Both the position numbers and the translations under genes were made by a program. From assembly GCA_934661375.1 (NCBI GenBank), contig CAKUJH010000029.1, positions 1 to 44,744 on the forward strand: a DNA stretch of 44,744 nucleotides, in the 5' to 3' direction. The stretch comes from an uncultured Victivallales bacterium. Lineage in GTDB: Bacteria > Verrucomicrobiota > Lentisphaeria > Victivallales > UBA1829. The notes beneath the pieces were generated by a model. It was not told the origin of the DNA and ran no database searches. It saw nothing but the letters and a program-made list of their open reading frames with translations. Positions 1 to 7,952 of the stretch are shown here, one piece after another (position 1 is the first letter of the stretch; every line of letters begins with the position of its first letter).

Positions 1-50
1 TTTTGACTAAAAATAATAAATATTTAAATGGCAGAAAATAGCAGAAAAAA

Positions 51-735
51 ATGAAATTTTGAGCGTGAAAGTATCGCGATCATTGCGATTCTGGCGGGAA
101 TGCTGCTGCCGGCACTGAACAAGGCGAGACAAACTGCACAGGGAATTACCTGTGCAGGTAATTTGAAACAGTTAGGAACAGCTGTTCTACAGTATGCTTT
201 TGACAATAATGAAGTTCTGCCGCAGCGCGCACATTATGTCATGGTCAACGGAACAGCTCGTGAACATTCTTATTCGACTCACCTTTTCCAATATCTCGGA
301 GACCAGCCGGAATTCGGCACTGCTGCTTATTCACTTACGAAGGATTACCCGAAGGTGTTTCTCTGTCCGACTTTCGGCAGGGAAAATGCCGCACATCCAA
401 GACGCTACAGCAATTGTGTTCAATATGCCGGAGTTCAGAATGTCATTATAAAAGCAAAAAACGGAATTCTCAAGACAACAAATGCAAAAGCAAAGGTTCA
501 AAGCAATGTTATTGTTCTGACAGATGTTAAAGTCAGTAAAACTGCCAGTACTACAGGACATGATGCCGTTTCCCAGGGGACAACCTATGCATCTTATTTT
601 GATGCAGCCCAAGACACGATTCCCCGTGCCGGACATAATGGCAGAGTCAATATTACGGCACTTGACGGATCTGCAAGAAGTGTTGACCCAAGAGATTTAA
701 CAGGAAAAAAATATGTTTGGGATATAAGAAACTAA
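51..735 (+). pseudogene. 5'-damaged prepilin-like H-X9-DG protein
   Basis: The readable frame runs into IAIIAILAGMLLPALNKARQ, the second half of the hydrophobic helix of type II/IV-like prepilins. It ends with GHNGRVNITALDG, which fits the H-X9-DG motif of the prepilin-processing-associated family. The first half of the usual start, FTLIELLVV with its cleavage site and Glu5, is missing. An ATG at 51 begins M-K-F, as such genes often do, but meets a stop at once. The correct frame has a stop at 52-54 and then only N-F-E-R-E-S before the helix. A deletion with frameshift at the start explains this. The only ATG left in frame is at 100, inside the helix, which would give 211 aa with no processing site. 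An intact relative lies at 14946. The call as a decayed gene is inferred; alternative initiation at a near-cognate codon cannot be excluded. Confidence 0.6.
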
Positions 736-801
736 TTGTTATAAGGAAAAACGTGAAATCAGAGATTCTTCCCCTTGATTTTCACATAAGGAGCATCAGT
801 C

Positions 802-1656
802 ATGGCAAGAAATTTACACAAGTATGAAGAATTGACACCGTGGGAATTTGATCAGGAAAAAGCGCATGCATCGATTATTTATGCCGCAGTCGGTCCAGTT
901 GAGTTCCATGAAGAAAGCAGTGTATTGGGATTTGATCCATGTAAAGCCTATCAATGGTGCCTCGATGCCGCTGCGGTCACAGGAGGGATCGTATTCCCTA
1001 TGATTCCATTCGCACCGGATGGTCCGCGTCCGTTTATGACACGAGAACAAATCCGGGAACGCGCGGCTCAGCCTTGTACATCGGAATACTGTACTCTTCC
1101 CGGCGGATACCCCAGCATTTACAGCAGCAGGGAACTCTGCTGTCAGTTATACAAAGAACTGATGGAAAATTTTGCAGTAGATCTGAAATTCAAACTCTGC
1201 GTTTTCCTCGGAGGACATCAACCCGCCGGAAACATGCTGAAAGATATTGTGATGGAAGTTTCCGGACCGGATGGAATCATTGAAAGCGGGAAAAGAACCT
1301 TCGTCGGAACGTTCAAAGGAATGCGGATCATGGCAGTAGGGTCATTGGATTATAATCGGGACCTGGTTGCCGATTATTATGAAAAAAACGGAATCAAACG
1401 GGTGCAGCATGGCGGACTTTGGGAAACGGCGATCAACTATGCAATCAATCCGGAATACTTTCAGGAAAAATATTTGGATGAAACAAAATATCCTCAGCAT
1501 TACGGAGCATTGAAAGATGAATACTTCGAAGGCTGCCTGCGTCCGGTCAAGGCGGAATATAAAAAACTGACTCCCGAATTTGCACGGTTGATGTATGACA
1601 CCTCGCTTCAACGCATGATTGAGGCGGTAAAGAAAAACTATTGTGAACTCGTATAA
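802..1656 (+). CDS. Creatininase-family metal-dependent amidohydrolase
   Basis: A 284-aa protein of the creatininase/amidohydrolase family, whose members hydrolyse cyclic or linear amides at a binuclear metal site. The ligand pattern is visible: GPVEFHEESS (Glu34, His36), GFD (Asp45), LGGHQPAGN (His139) and HGGLWETA (His203, Glu208). Glu34, His36 and Asp45 fall at the same numbers as in the Pseudomonas enzyme. The substrate is not known; family members also act on formamides in riboflavin or F420 pathways and on mycofactocin. The start is set by an AAGGAG site before ATG 802. The next gene begins 19 bases after the stop, so the two are probably one transcript. No signal peptide is seen, so it is cytoplasmic. 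Confidence 0.8.
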   Translation: MARNLHKYEELTPWEFDQEKAHASIIYAAVGPVEFHEESSVLGFDPCKAYQWCLDAAAVTGGIVFPMIPFAPDGPRPFMTREQIRERAAQPCTSEYCTLPGGYPSIYSSRELCCQLYKELMENFAVDLKFKLCVFLGGHQPAGNMLKDIVMEVSGPDGIIESGKRTFVGTFKGMRIMAVGSLDYNRDLVADYYEKNGIKRVQHGGLWETAINYAINPEYFQEKYLDETKYPQHYGALKDEYFEGCLRPVKAEYKKLTPEFARLMYDTSLQRMIEAVKKNYCELV

Positions 1657-1675
1657 AACATAAGAAGAATGACCG

Positions 1676-2464
1676 ATGCCGGAACTTAAAACAGAAGCGG
1701 AACACCGCGAATATCTGGAACAAATGGCTGCTCTCTCTTTCTTTTTTGCAAAGAAATGGCTTGCAGCTGAATTTCCCGCAGAGAGAATCAGCACTCTTTT
1801 ACTGCAGCATACGCCGCTTCTGCATTACTTGAACTTCACCGAAAAGGAATGGACGTCCCATCCGGATTGCCTGCGGATTTTGCAGGAATCTGATGAACTG
1901 CAATCTCTTTCTCCTGAAGATTTTGAATATACCATGGGCAGATCCGTTTCCTCTCTTGCAGCCGAGAAAGCCCATTTGGATTATATAAAATCCGATGGTT
2001 TTCAGATAACGTCAGAACAGCAGTGCGGTACTCTTCGTTATGAACGTTCCTCTTCAAAATATCCGGCGGGATATATTACTTTTCACGTTTTCAATGCAGT
2101 CGCCCCGCATTCCGTTTTTGACGAACCAGAATATCTGGCTCATTGTTTTGAGGTTGTAATGCATGAAGCCGAATTGCGTTTTCATGCAGATACTCTATAT
2201 ACTTATTCCTGGTTGAATGACTGCAGGAAATGGCTGCACTTCTTCCCGCAGGAATGGCAGGACAATCTCTCTCCACGTCAGGCAAAAAGAATTCCAGGAT
2301 GGGATTCCGGAGACTGGGGACAGTTGATCACACGCCGGGGAACCATGAATATGAAGGCTGCCGCCTATCTCAGAGAACATGGCTGTCTGCCATATTTCCC
2401 CCGGCGTTCGCACTGTTCTTTTGTGAATATGCATAATTTTCTGAAAGAAAAATATTTCAGCTGA
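1676..2464 (+). CDS. Unrecognised 262-aa protein
   Basis: I do not recognise the family. The protein is soluble-looking, with no signal peptide or membrane helix, and is rich in aromatic residues and histidine. Candidate conserved-looking segments are HEAELRFHADTLYTYSW near residue 165 and GDWGQLITRRGTMN near residue 220, but no known catalytic motif is evident. It follows the creatininase-like gene by 19 bases on the same strand, so it is probably co-transcribed and may act in the same pathway. Coding use matches the neighbours (Glu- and Pro-rich, ordinary codons), so it is likely a real gene. Confidence 0.6.
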   Translation: MPELKTEAEHREYLEQMAALSFFFAKKWLAAEFPAERISTLLLQHTPLLHYLNFTEKEWTSHPDCLRILQESDELQSLSPEDFEYTMGRSVSSLAAEKAHLDYIKSDGFQITSEQQCGTLRYERSSSKYPAGYITFHVFNAVAPHSVFDEPEYLAHCFEVVMHEAELRFHADTLYTYSWLNDCRKWLHFFPQEWQDNLSPRQAKRIPGWDSGDWGQLITRRGTMNMKAAAYLREHGCLPYFPRRSHCSFVNMHNFLKEKYFS

Positions 2465-2703
2465 TCAAGGGAACGGCTCGATCCTTCAGAAAAAATATGG
2501 CCATTTCAAAATAAAAAAAACGGGGCCTGACTGAAATATGCGGGCAAGATACATCCGAACCATTGAATGAAAACAGTGCATGGCGTAATACTTGCTGCCG
2601 TACAATCTATTACGAGGAACCAAATTATTTACTGTACTGACAAAAAAAAGAGAATCATACAAGCAGAAATGAATGCGGGTGCAAGTACGCCTAAACTGAA
2701 GAA
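2465..2703. other. Intergenic region, no gene seen
   Basis: Between the 262-aa gene and tRNA-Gln there is no ORF with a ribosome site and no strong hairpin. The sequence is AT-rich, with several runs of A. Nothing more can be supported. Confidence 0.5.
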
Positions 2704-2777
2704 TGGCTGCCCGACCTGGATTCGAACCAAGACAAACTGAACCAGAATCAGTTGTGCTACCGTTACACCATCGGGCA
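2704..2777 (-). tRNA. tRNA-Gln (anticodon CTG)
   Basis: On the minus strand the gene starts TGCCCGA and its acceptor partner TCGGGCA closes a perfect 7-bp stem with U1-A72, as is usual for tRNA-Gln. The anticodon arm ACTGA-TTCTGGT-TCAGT has a 7-base loop with CTG at 34-36, which reads CAG. The T arm is CTTGG-TTCGAAT-CCAGG. A discriminator G and an encoded CCA follow (plus-strand 2704-2707). Confidence 0.95.
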
Positions 2778-2788
2778 AAACAAGGCTT

Positions 2789-2816
2789 AATATAACATCA
2801 AAAATTATAATTGCAA
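2789..2816 (-). promoter_or_regulatory. Candidate promoter of tRNA-Gln
   Basis: On the minus strand TTGCAA (plus 2811-2816) and TATATT (plus 2789-2794) are separated by 16 bases. The -10 box lies about 12 bases before the tRNA 5' end. The surroundings are very AT-rich. Confidence 0.5.
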
Positions 2817-2948
2817 GCGGTAATTATAAAAAAAAGTTAACATTTCTCCCGAAAATTATAATTTTGAGACCCAAAAAGCTCTTTTCATGTCATACATTCC
2901 GTTTTTCAGTACTTTTACACACCCAAAAATCAAAGATTCCCCCAAAAC

Positions 2949-2989
2949 AAATGCACCCCAAAAGTTGCGATCAACTTCCAGGTGCATTT
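2949..2989 (-). terminator. Nested hairpin after the acyl-CoA synthetase gene
   Basis: Outer arms AAATGCACC and GGTGCATTT (9 bp) enclose an inner perfect hairpin AAGTTG-CGAT-CAACTT. It begins 10 bases past the stop of the leftward synthetase gene. In that direction it is followed by a short T-containing tract (GTTTTG), so it is a plausible but not classic terminator. Confidence 0.5.
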
Positions 2990-2998
2990 CAGGAACAT

Positions 2999-4687
2999 TT
3001 ATTTGCGGGATTCGTCCTGCCAGGAACAGGCTCCGCCGTTTTCCGCGTGCTGACGCAGAATATGCCGTTTGATTTTTCCGCTGAAACTTTTCGGCAGATT
3101 TTTCACAAACTCAATTTCGCGCGGATATTTATATGGCGCAGTCTGTTCTTTCGTATGGTTTTGAATATCATGCAGCAGCTCTTCCGAAGCGGTGAAACCC
3201 GGTTTCAGCACAATATAGGCTTTGATGCGGGTTCCGCGCAGCGGGTCAGGTACACCGATAATCGCCACTTCCTGCACTGCCTGATGCTGCATCACCGCCT
3301 CTTCCACTTCCTGCGGACTGATCCGGTAACCGGAACTCTTGATGACATCGTCACTGCGTCCGACAAACCAGAAGTACCCCTCCTTGTCGCGCCAGGCTTT
3401 GTCTCCGGTATAGTAATACCCGTTCTGGAAGCTGATGGCGTTTTCCTCATCGCAGCTGACATAGGAATCCAGCAGCCCCACCGGACGCGGGTTCAGCGAA
3501 ACGGCAATGCGGCCGGTTTCTTCATCGGGCAGGGGATTGCCGTCATCGTCATGAATGGAGATGTTCCAGCCGGGCGAGGCTTTGCCCATGGCGCCTTCGC
3601 GGATTTTTTCTCCGACAAAATTGCCGATCATGCAAACGGTTTCCGTCTGTCCGAATCCTTCGCGGATCGTGAGGCCGGTTCCTTCCTTCCACAGCTGTGC
3701 TGTTTTGGTATGGAGCGGTTCTCCCGCGGAGGTACAGGTGCGGAGATAGCGCAGATCGTACATTTTCAGATCATGCAGCACCATCATGCGGTAAACGGTC
3801 GGCGGTGCGCAGAACGAAGTGATTTCATATTTTTCCAGAACGGCAAGCAGTTCTTCCGCATGGAATTTGCCGCGGATGTCATACACAAAAAGACATGCCC
3901 CCGCGATCCATTGTCCGAAATAATTGCCCCAGAGATTTTTCGCCCATCCGGTATCGGAAACCGTGAAATGCAGATCATTTGGACCGATGCCGTGCCACAG
4001 AGAAGCGGTAACGCGGTGTCCCAGCGGATAGTCATGGGTATGCAGAACCATTTTCGGCATTTTGCTGGTCCCGGAAGTGAAAATCATCAGCATGGGATCT
4101 TTGGCTCCGGTACGGGCAATGAACGCATTTTTCACTTTATGCCGGGACAAAGTGGTGGCACACTGCAGTTCTTTCGGATACGAAATCCAGCCATCCCGTT
4201 CCGTATCCACAATCAGGCGTTTTTCCAGCGAAGGACATTCATTCCAGATTTCTTCCACTTTCGGGGCGTTGCAGCTGTCGGTGATGATCATTCTGAATTT
4301 TCCGAACTGCACTCTTTCCCGGATGTCGTGCGGGGTCAGCAGAACCGGGGAGGGGCATTGGATCGCGCCGATTTTGATCATGGCGAGGGAGAAAATCCAC
4401 CATTCCGGTATGCGCGGCAGCAACAGAAAAATGCGGTCGCCGCGGCTGACTCCGCATTTGATCAGCAGATTCGCCGCCTGATTGGAAAGCTGGGCAAGGT
4501 CGTGGAATGTGTAACGCTTTTCCTGTCCCTGCTGGTTTACCCAGACCATCGCCAGTTTATTGCGGGACTGCTTTGCCAGTTTGTCTATCACGTCATAGCC
4601 GAAATTGAAAAACTCCGGCGCGACAACCGGGAAATCTTCACTGAACGTGAACCGGCTGTCCTCTGCGGCTGTTGTCTGCTCTCTCAT
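2999..4687 (-). CDS. Medium-chain-type acyl-CoA synthetase (AMP-forming)
   Basis: A 562-aa member of the ANL adenylating family, closest in layout to acetyl-/medium-chain acyl-CoA synthetases. It would activate a carboxylic acid with ATP and join it to CoA. Motifs in order: phosphate-binding loop MIFTSGTSKMPKM (about 201-213), aromatic-gate region, GFGQTET (344-350), TGDKAW (427-432), the hinge GRSDDVIKSSGYRISP (443-458), and the C-terminal PKSFSGKIKR with the adenylation lysine at about 538. Length is normal and all key residues are present. It stands alone, divergent from fucU. The acid it uses cannot be read from sequence. A long ORF on the opposite strand is its shadow. Confidence 0.85.
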   Translation of the reverse strand: MREQTTAAEDSRFTFSEDFPVVAPEFFNFGYDVIDKLAKQSRNKLAMVWVNQQGQEKRYTFHDLAQLSNQAANLLIKCGVSRGDRIFLLLPRIPEWWIFSLAMIKIGAIQCPSPVLLTPHDIRERVQFGKFRMIITDSCNAPKVEEIWNECPSLEKRLIVDTERDGWISYPKELQCATTLSRHKVKNAFIARTGAKDPMLMIFTSGTSKMPKMVLHTHDYPLGHRVTASLWHGIGPNDLHFTVSDTGWAKNLWGNYFGQWIAGACLFVYDIRGKFHAEELLAVLEKYEITSFCAPPTVYRMMVLHDLKMYDLRYLRTCTSAGEPLHTKTAQLWKEGTGLTIREGFGQTETVCMIGNFVGEKIREGAMGKASPGWNISIHDDDGNPLPDEETGRIAVSLNPRPVGLLDSYVSCDEENAISFQNGYYYTGDKAWRDKEGYFWFVGRSDDVIKSSGYRISPQEVEEAVMQHQAVQEVAIIGVPDPLRGTRIKAYIVLKPGFTASEELLHDIQNHTKEQTAPYKYPREIEFVKNLPKSFSGKIKRHILRQHAENGGACSWQDESRK

Positions 4688-4719
4688 GAAATACCCCTTT
4701 TCGTCTGTGAAATTTCCAT

Positions 4720-4748
4720 AATATAATGTACCGTTTCTGGATTTTCAA
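4720..4748 (-). promoter_or_regulatory. Candidate promoter of the acyl-CoA synthetase gene
   Basis: Minus-strand TTGAAA (plus 4743-4748) and TATATT (plus 4720-4725) have a 17-base spacer, 33 bases before the start codon. Confidence 0.5.
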
Positions 4749-4826
4749 TTACAGCCTGTGTAAAAAATCGAAATTGTGTGCTGCAAACAGAAAAGCACAA
4801 AAAAGCCGGAACTCCGCAAAACGGAC

Positions 4827-4855
4827 TTGCAATCCGGACCAATCGGCGGTATAGT
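4827..4855 (+). promoter_or_regulatory. Candidate promoter of fucU
   Basis: TTGCAA (4827-4832) and TATAGT (4850-4855) have a 17-base spacer, about 37 bases before the fucU start. CCGGA/TCCGG-type repeats surround the -35 box. Confidence 0.5.
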
Positions 4856-4891
4856 CCGCAATGTAACAGAAACTTTAATTTGGAGGTTGTC

Positions 4892-5305
4892 ATGCTGAAA
4901 GGTATTTCCCCGCTGATCAGTCCGGATTTGCTGAAAGTTCTTGCTCAAATGGGACATGGAGACGAGATAGTTTTATCCGATGCCCATTTCCCCGCTCATT
5001 CGCTGGGAGTTCCGGTTCTCCGCGCCGACGGTATTTCCGCTCCTGCGCTGACCGGTGCCGTGCTTCAGCTGATGGATCTGGATCAGTATGTGGAAAAACC
5101 GGTTGTCATGATGGCTCCTGTTCCCGGCGATACCCTGAACGAGTCTCTGATGGCTGAATACCGCGCCATCCTCAAAGATGCGCAGATTGATTTCATGGAA
5201 CGCTTTGCTTTCTATGAACGGACACGCCGCTGTTTTGCGGTCGTGGTTACCGGAGAATGCCGGCAGTACGGCAACATCATCCTCAAAAAAGGAGTGATTC
5301 TCTGA
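4892..5305 (+). CDS. fucU: L-fucose mutarotase (FucU/RbsD family)
   Basis: A 137-aa protein of the FucU/RbsD family, which interconverts the anomers of L-fucose and related sugars so that the isomerase can use them. The start MLKGISPLISPDLLKVL, the catalytic-site segment MGHGDEIVLSDAHFP with His22, and the C-terminal YGNIILKKGVIL are typical of FucU rather than RbsD. ATG 4892 is chosen over the longer frame from 4778 because TGGAGG lies just before it and family members start here. No other fucose genes are adjacent. It is convergent with mutS across a shared terminator. Confidence 0.88.
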   Translation: MLKGISPLISPDLLKVLAQMGHGDEIVLSDAHFPAHSLGVPVLRADGISAPALTGAVLQLMDLDQYVEKPVVMMAPVPGDTLNESLMAEYRAILKDAQIDFMERFAFYERTRRCFAVVVTGECRQYGNIILKKGVIL

Positions 5306-5329
5306 CCGGCAGTTCGGTTCATAAAACTC

Positions 5330-5375
5330 ACGGCACAGACAGAATTTTTGCGTTCCGTCTGTGCCGTAAATTTTT
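5330..5375. terminator. Bidirectional terminator between fucU and mutS
   Basis: Perfect 11-bp arms ACGGCACAGAC and GTCTGTGCCGT (5330-5340, 5357-5367) are followed by a T run. They lie between convergent stop codons and could serve both genes. Confidence 0.8.
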
Positions 5376-5384
5376 CTGTATGAA

Positions 5385-7952
5385 TCAGAATATATCAAAC
5401 AGTGAAGGCTGAATGCTGTCCGGACCGTCTTCCGTTTTCGGATTTTTCCGGTATGCCTTGCGTCCTTCGCGAATCATATTGGTTTTGGCTTTGGACACCA
5501 GAGCCGGCTGACCGGCTTCGGCGATGGAATTGTTTTCCAGATTTTCCAGAATATCCTTGGCGCGGTCGATGACTTCAGACGGCAGACCCGCCAGTTTGGC
5601 AACATGAATGCCGTAGCTTTTATCTGCGGCGCCGGGAACGATCTGACGCAGGAAAATAATCTGTTCGCCGTATTCACGCACCGCCACATTGTAGTTTTTG
5701 ACTCCCCGGCGGGTCAACGCCAGTTCCGTCAGTTCATGGTAATGCGTGGCGAACTGCGTCCGGGCGCGGCAGGACGGATGATCCAGCAGGTATTCCGCGA
5801 CAGCCCAGGCGATGGACAAGCCGTCAAAGGTGCTGGTGCCGCGTCCGATTTCGTCCAGAATGACCAGACTGCGGGACGTCGCATTATTGAGAATATTGGC
5901 AGTTTCGACCATTTCCACCATGAAGGTGCTCTGCCCGCGGGCGAGGTCATCGGATGCTCCGACGCGGGTGAAGATTTTGTCCGCGACGCCGATCACCGCC
6001 GAAGCCGCGGGAATGAACGAGCCCATCTGCGCCATGATGACCAGCAATGCAGTCTGGCGGATATAGGTCGATTTCCCTGCCATGTTCGGACCGGTGATGA
6101 TCATCATGCGGTTTTCATCGCCGTCGAGCAGCGTATCGTTGGGAACGAACCGTTCGTTCTGCATGGCGCAGTCCAGCACGGGATGACGTCCGCCCTGAAT
6201 ATCCAGCAGGTCGGAATCATTGACGCGCGGGCGGACATACGCATATTTTGCGGCGCAGTCGGCAAGCGCGCCCAGCACATCGATTTCGGCAAGAGCTGCG
6301 GCGGTCATCTGGATCTGCGGCGTGAAGGTGCGGGCATAATCCCGCAGTTCGGCGAACAGCTGGGCTTCCAGTGCCAGCGCCTTGTCCTCCGCTCCGAGAA
6401 TCTTGCTTTCCATTTCCTTGAGTTCCGGCGTGATGAACCGTTCCGAGTTGACCAGTGTCTGTTTCCGTACATAATCGGACGGCACGGAATCCAGATGACT
6501 TTTGGTGATTTCGATGAAGTATCCGAAAACGCGGTTGTAATTGACTTTCAATGATTTGATGCCGCTGCGCTCCTGTTCCTTTGCCTGAAGTTCCGCAACC
6601 CATTTGCGGCCGTCCGTTGCAGCGGCGCGGAATTCATCCAGGGCGGAATTGTAGCCGGCGCGGATCACGCCGCCATCCGCCACGGCAGCAGGCGGTTCAT
6701 CGGAAATCGCTGCCAGCAGACGTGCCGTCAGTTCCGGCATTTCGCTGATCTGTCCGCGGAGACGTTCCATCAGGGGCAGGTCGGAATTGCCGAGCAGAAG
6801 CCGTACCGGCGGAATCATTTCCAGACTGTGTGCCAGAGCCAGCAGGTCGCGCGGGTTGGCGGTGCCGACGTTCAACCTGGCGACAATGCGTTCGAGGTCG
6901 CGGATGGCACTCATGGTTTCGCGCAGTTCCGCCAGCGTGAGCGGATCGTCCTTGAACAGTCCGACAACGTCCTGTCGTTCCACGATTCTGTCCACATTGC
7001 GCAGCGGTTTGAGCAGCCAGTCGCGCATGAGACGGCTGCCCATCGGAGTCCCTGTCCGGTCCAGCACATGCAGCAGCGTATTTTCCTTGCCAGCGCCGAA
7101 CATGGCGTCCACCAGTTCCAGATTACGCTGGCAGATCGGGTCCAGTGAAAGATAATCATCGGGACTGTACAGCGCAATGGAGCGGATATGTCCCGTGTTG
7201 TGACGCAGATTCTCCGAAGCGTAATACAGAATGGCTCCGGCGGCGCGCACGGCAAGCAGACAGTTCCGCAGCCCGAAACCGTCCAGTGTCATGACTTCGA
7301 ATTGCCGTTTGAGAAGTTCTTCCGTGTTTTCCTGCGAAAAGACCCAGTCGTCGAGCGGAGTCCACAGCACGTTGCCGCGCGTGAACGGAAAACCGCCTTC
7401 CGCTTCCCATTTGTCATGGAGGGATGCGCTGAGCAGACATTCTCTGGTCTGGAGACTGTACAGCAATGATTCCAGTTCCGGCAATGCCGCGGATTCGGCG
7501 GCGCGGAATTCCCCTGTACTGATGTCCAGCCAGGCAAAACCGTAACGGTCTTTTCCCGCAGTCAGTGCGCAGAGAAAGTTGTTTTTGCGCGGATTCAGCA
7601 CCGCGGAATCAATCACCGTTCCGGGGGTGATGACCCGTGTGATGCTCCGTTTGACGATACCTTTGGCAAGAGCCGGATCTTCCAGCTGCTCGGCGATGGC
7701 GACTTTGACTCCGGCATCCAGCAGCTTCGGCAGGTAGTTGTCGATCGCATGATACGGAATGCCGCACATGGGATATCCGGCGCGTTTGGTCAGCACAATT
7801 TCCAGAATCGCACTGGCTTTTTTCGCGTCGTCATAAAACATTTCATAGAAATCGCCCAGACGGAACAGCAGGATCGAATCTTTCGGAGCTTCCGATTTGA
7901 CTTGCAGATACTGCTTCATCATGGGCGTCAGATTTTTTTCATCGGGATTCAT
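5385..7952 (-). CDS. mutS: DNA mismatch repair protein MutS
   Basis: An 855-aa MutS1, which recognises mismatches and small loops and recruits MutL. The mismatch-wedge motif GDFYEMF is at 33-39 (Phe35, Glu37), Walker A GPNMAGKST at 621-629, the GASDDLARGQSTF loop near 665-677, and Walker B LVILDEIGRGTSTFDG at 696-711. The frame continues upstream to 8114, but ATG 7952 is chosen because family members start a few residues before the N-terminal domain and because this ATG overlaps the dxs stop by 4 bases (ATGA). mutS is therefore translationally coupled to dxs, an uncommon pairing. Length is normal. Confidence 0.95.
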   Translation of the reverse strand: MNPDEKNLTPMMKQYLQVKSEAPKDSILLFRLGDFYEMFYDDAKKASAILEIVLTKRAGYPMCGIPYHAIDNYLPKLLDAGVKVAIAEQLEDPALAKGIVKRSITRVITPGTVIDSAVLNPRKNNFLCALTAGKDRYGFAWLDISTGEFRAAESAALPELESLLYSLQTRECLLSASLHDKWEAEGGFPFTRGNVLWTPLDDWVFSQENTEELLKRQFEVMTLDGFGLRNCLLAVRAAGAILYYASENLRHNTGHIRSIALYSPDDYLSLDPICQRNLELVDAMFGAGKENTLLHVLDRTGTPMGSRLMRDWLLKPLRNVDRIVERQDVVGLFKDDPLTLAELRETMSAIRDLERIVARLNVGTANPRDLLALAHSLEMIPPVRLLLGNSDLPLMERLRGQISEMPELTARLLAAISDEPPAAVADGGVIRAGYNSALDEFRAAATDGRKWVAELQAKEQERSGIKSLKVNYNRVFGYFIEITKSHLDSVPSDYVRKQTLVNSERFITPELKEMESKILGAEDKALALEAQLFAELRDYARTFTPQIQMTAAALAEIDVLGALADCAAKYAYVRPRVNDSDLLDIQGGRHPVLDCAMQNERFVPNDTLLDGDENRMMIITGPNMAGKSTYIRQTALLVIMAQMGSFIPAASAVIGVADKIFTRVGASDDLARGQSTFMVEMVETANILNNATSRSLVILDEIGRGTSTFDGLSIAWAVAEYLLDHPSCRARTQFATHYHELTELALTRRGVKNYNVAVREYGEQIIFLRQIVPGAADKSYGIHVAKLAGLPSEVIDRAKDILENLENNSIAEAGQPALVSKAKTNMIREGRKAYRKNPKTEDGPDSIQPSLFDIF

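Noticed and set aside
2864..4726. 620-aa ORF on the plus strand
   Set aside because: It lies antisense to the acyl-CoA synthetase, which has all family motifs; the plus-strand product has no recognisable domain and is a GC-pattern shadow.
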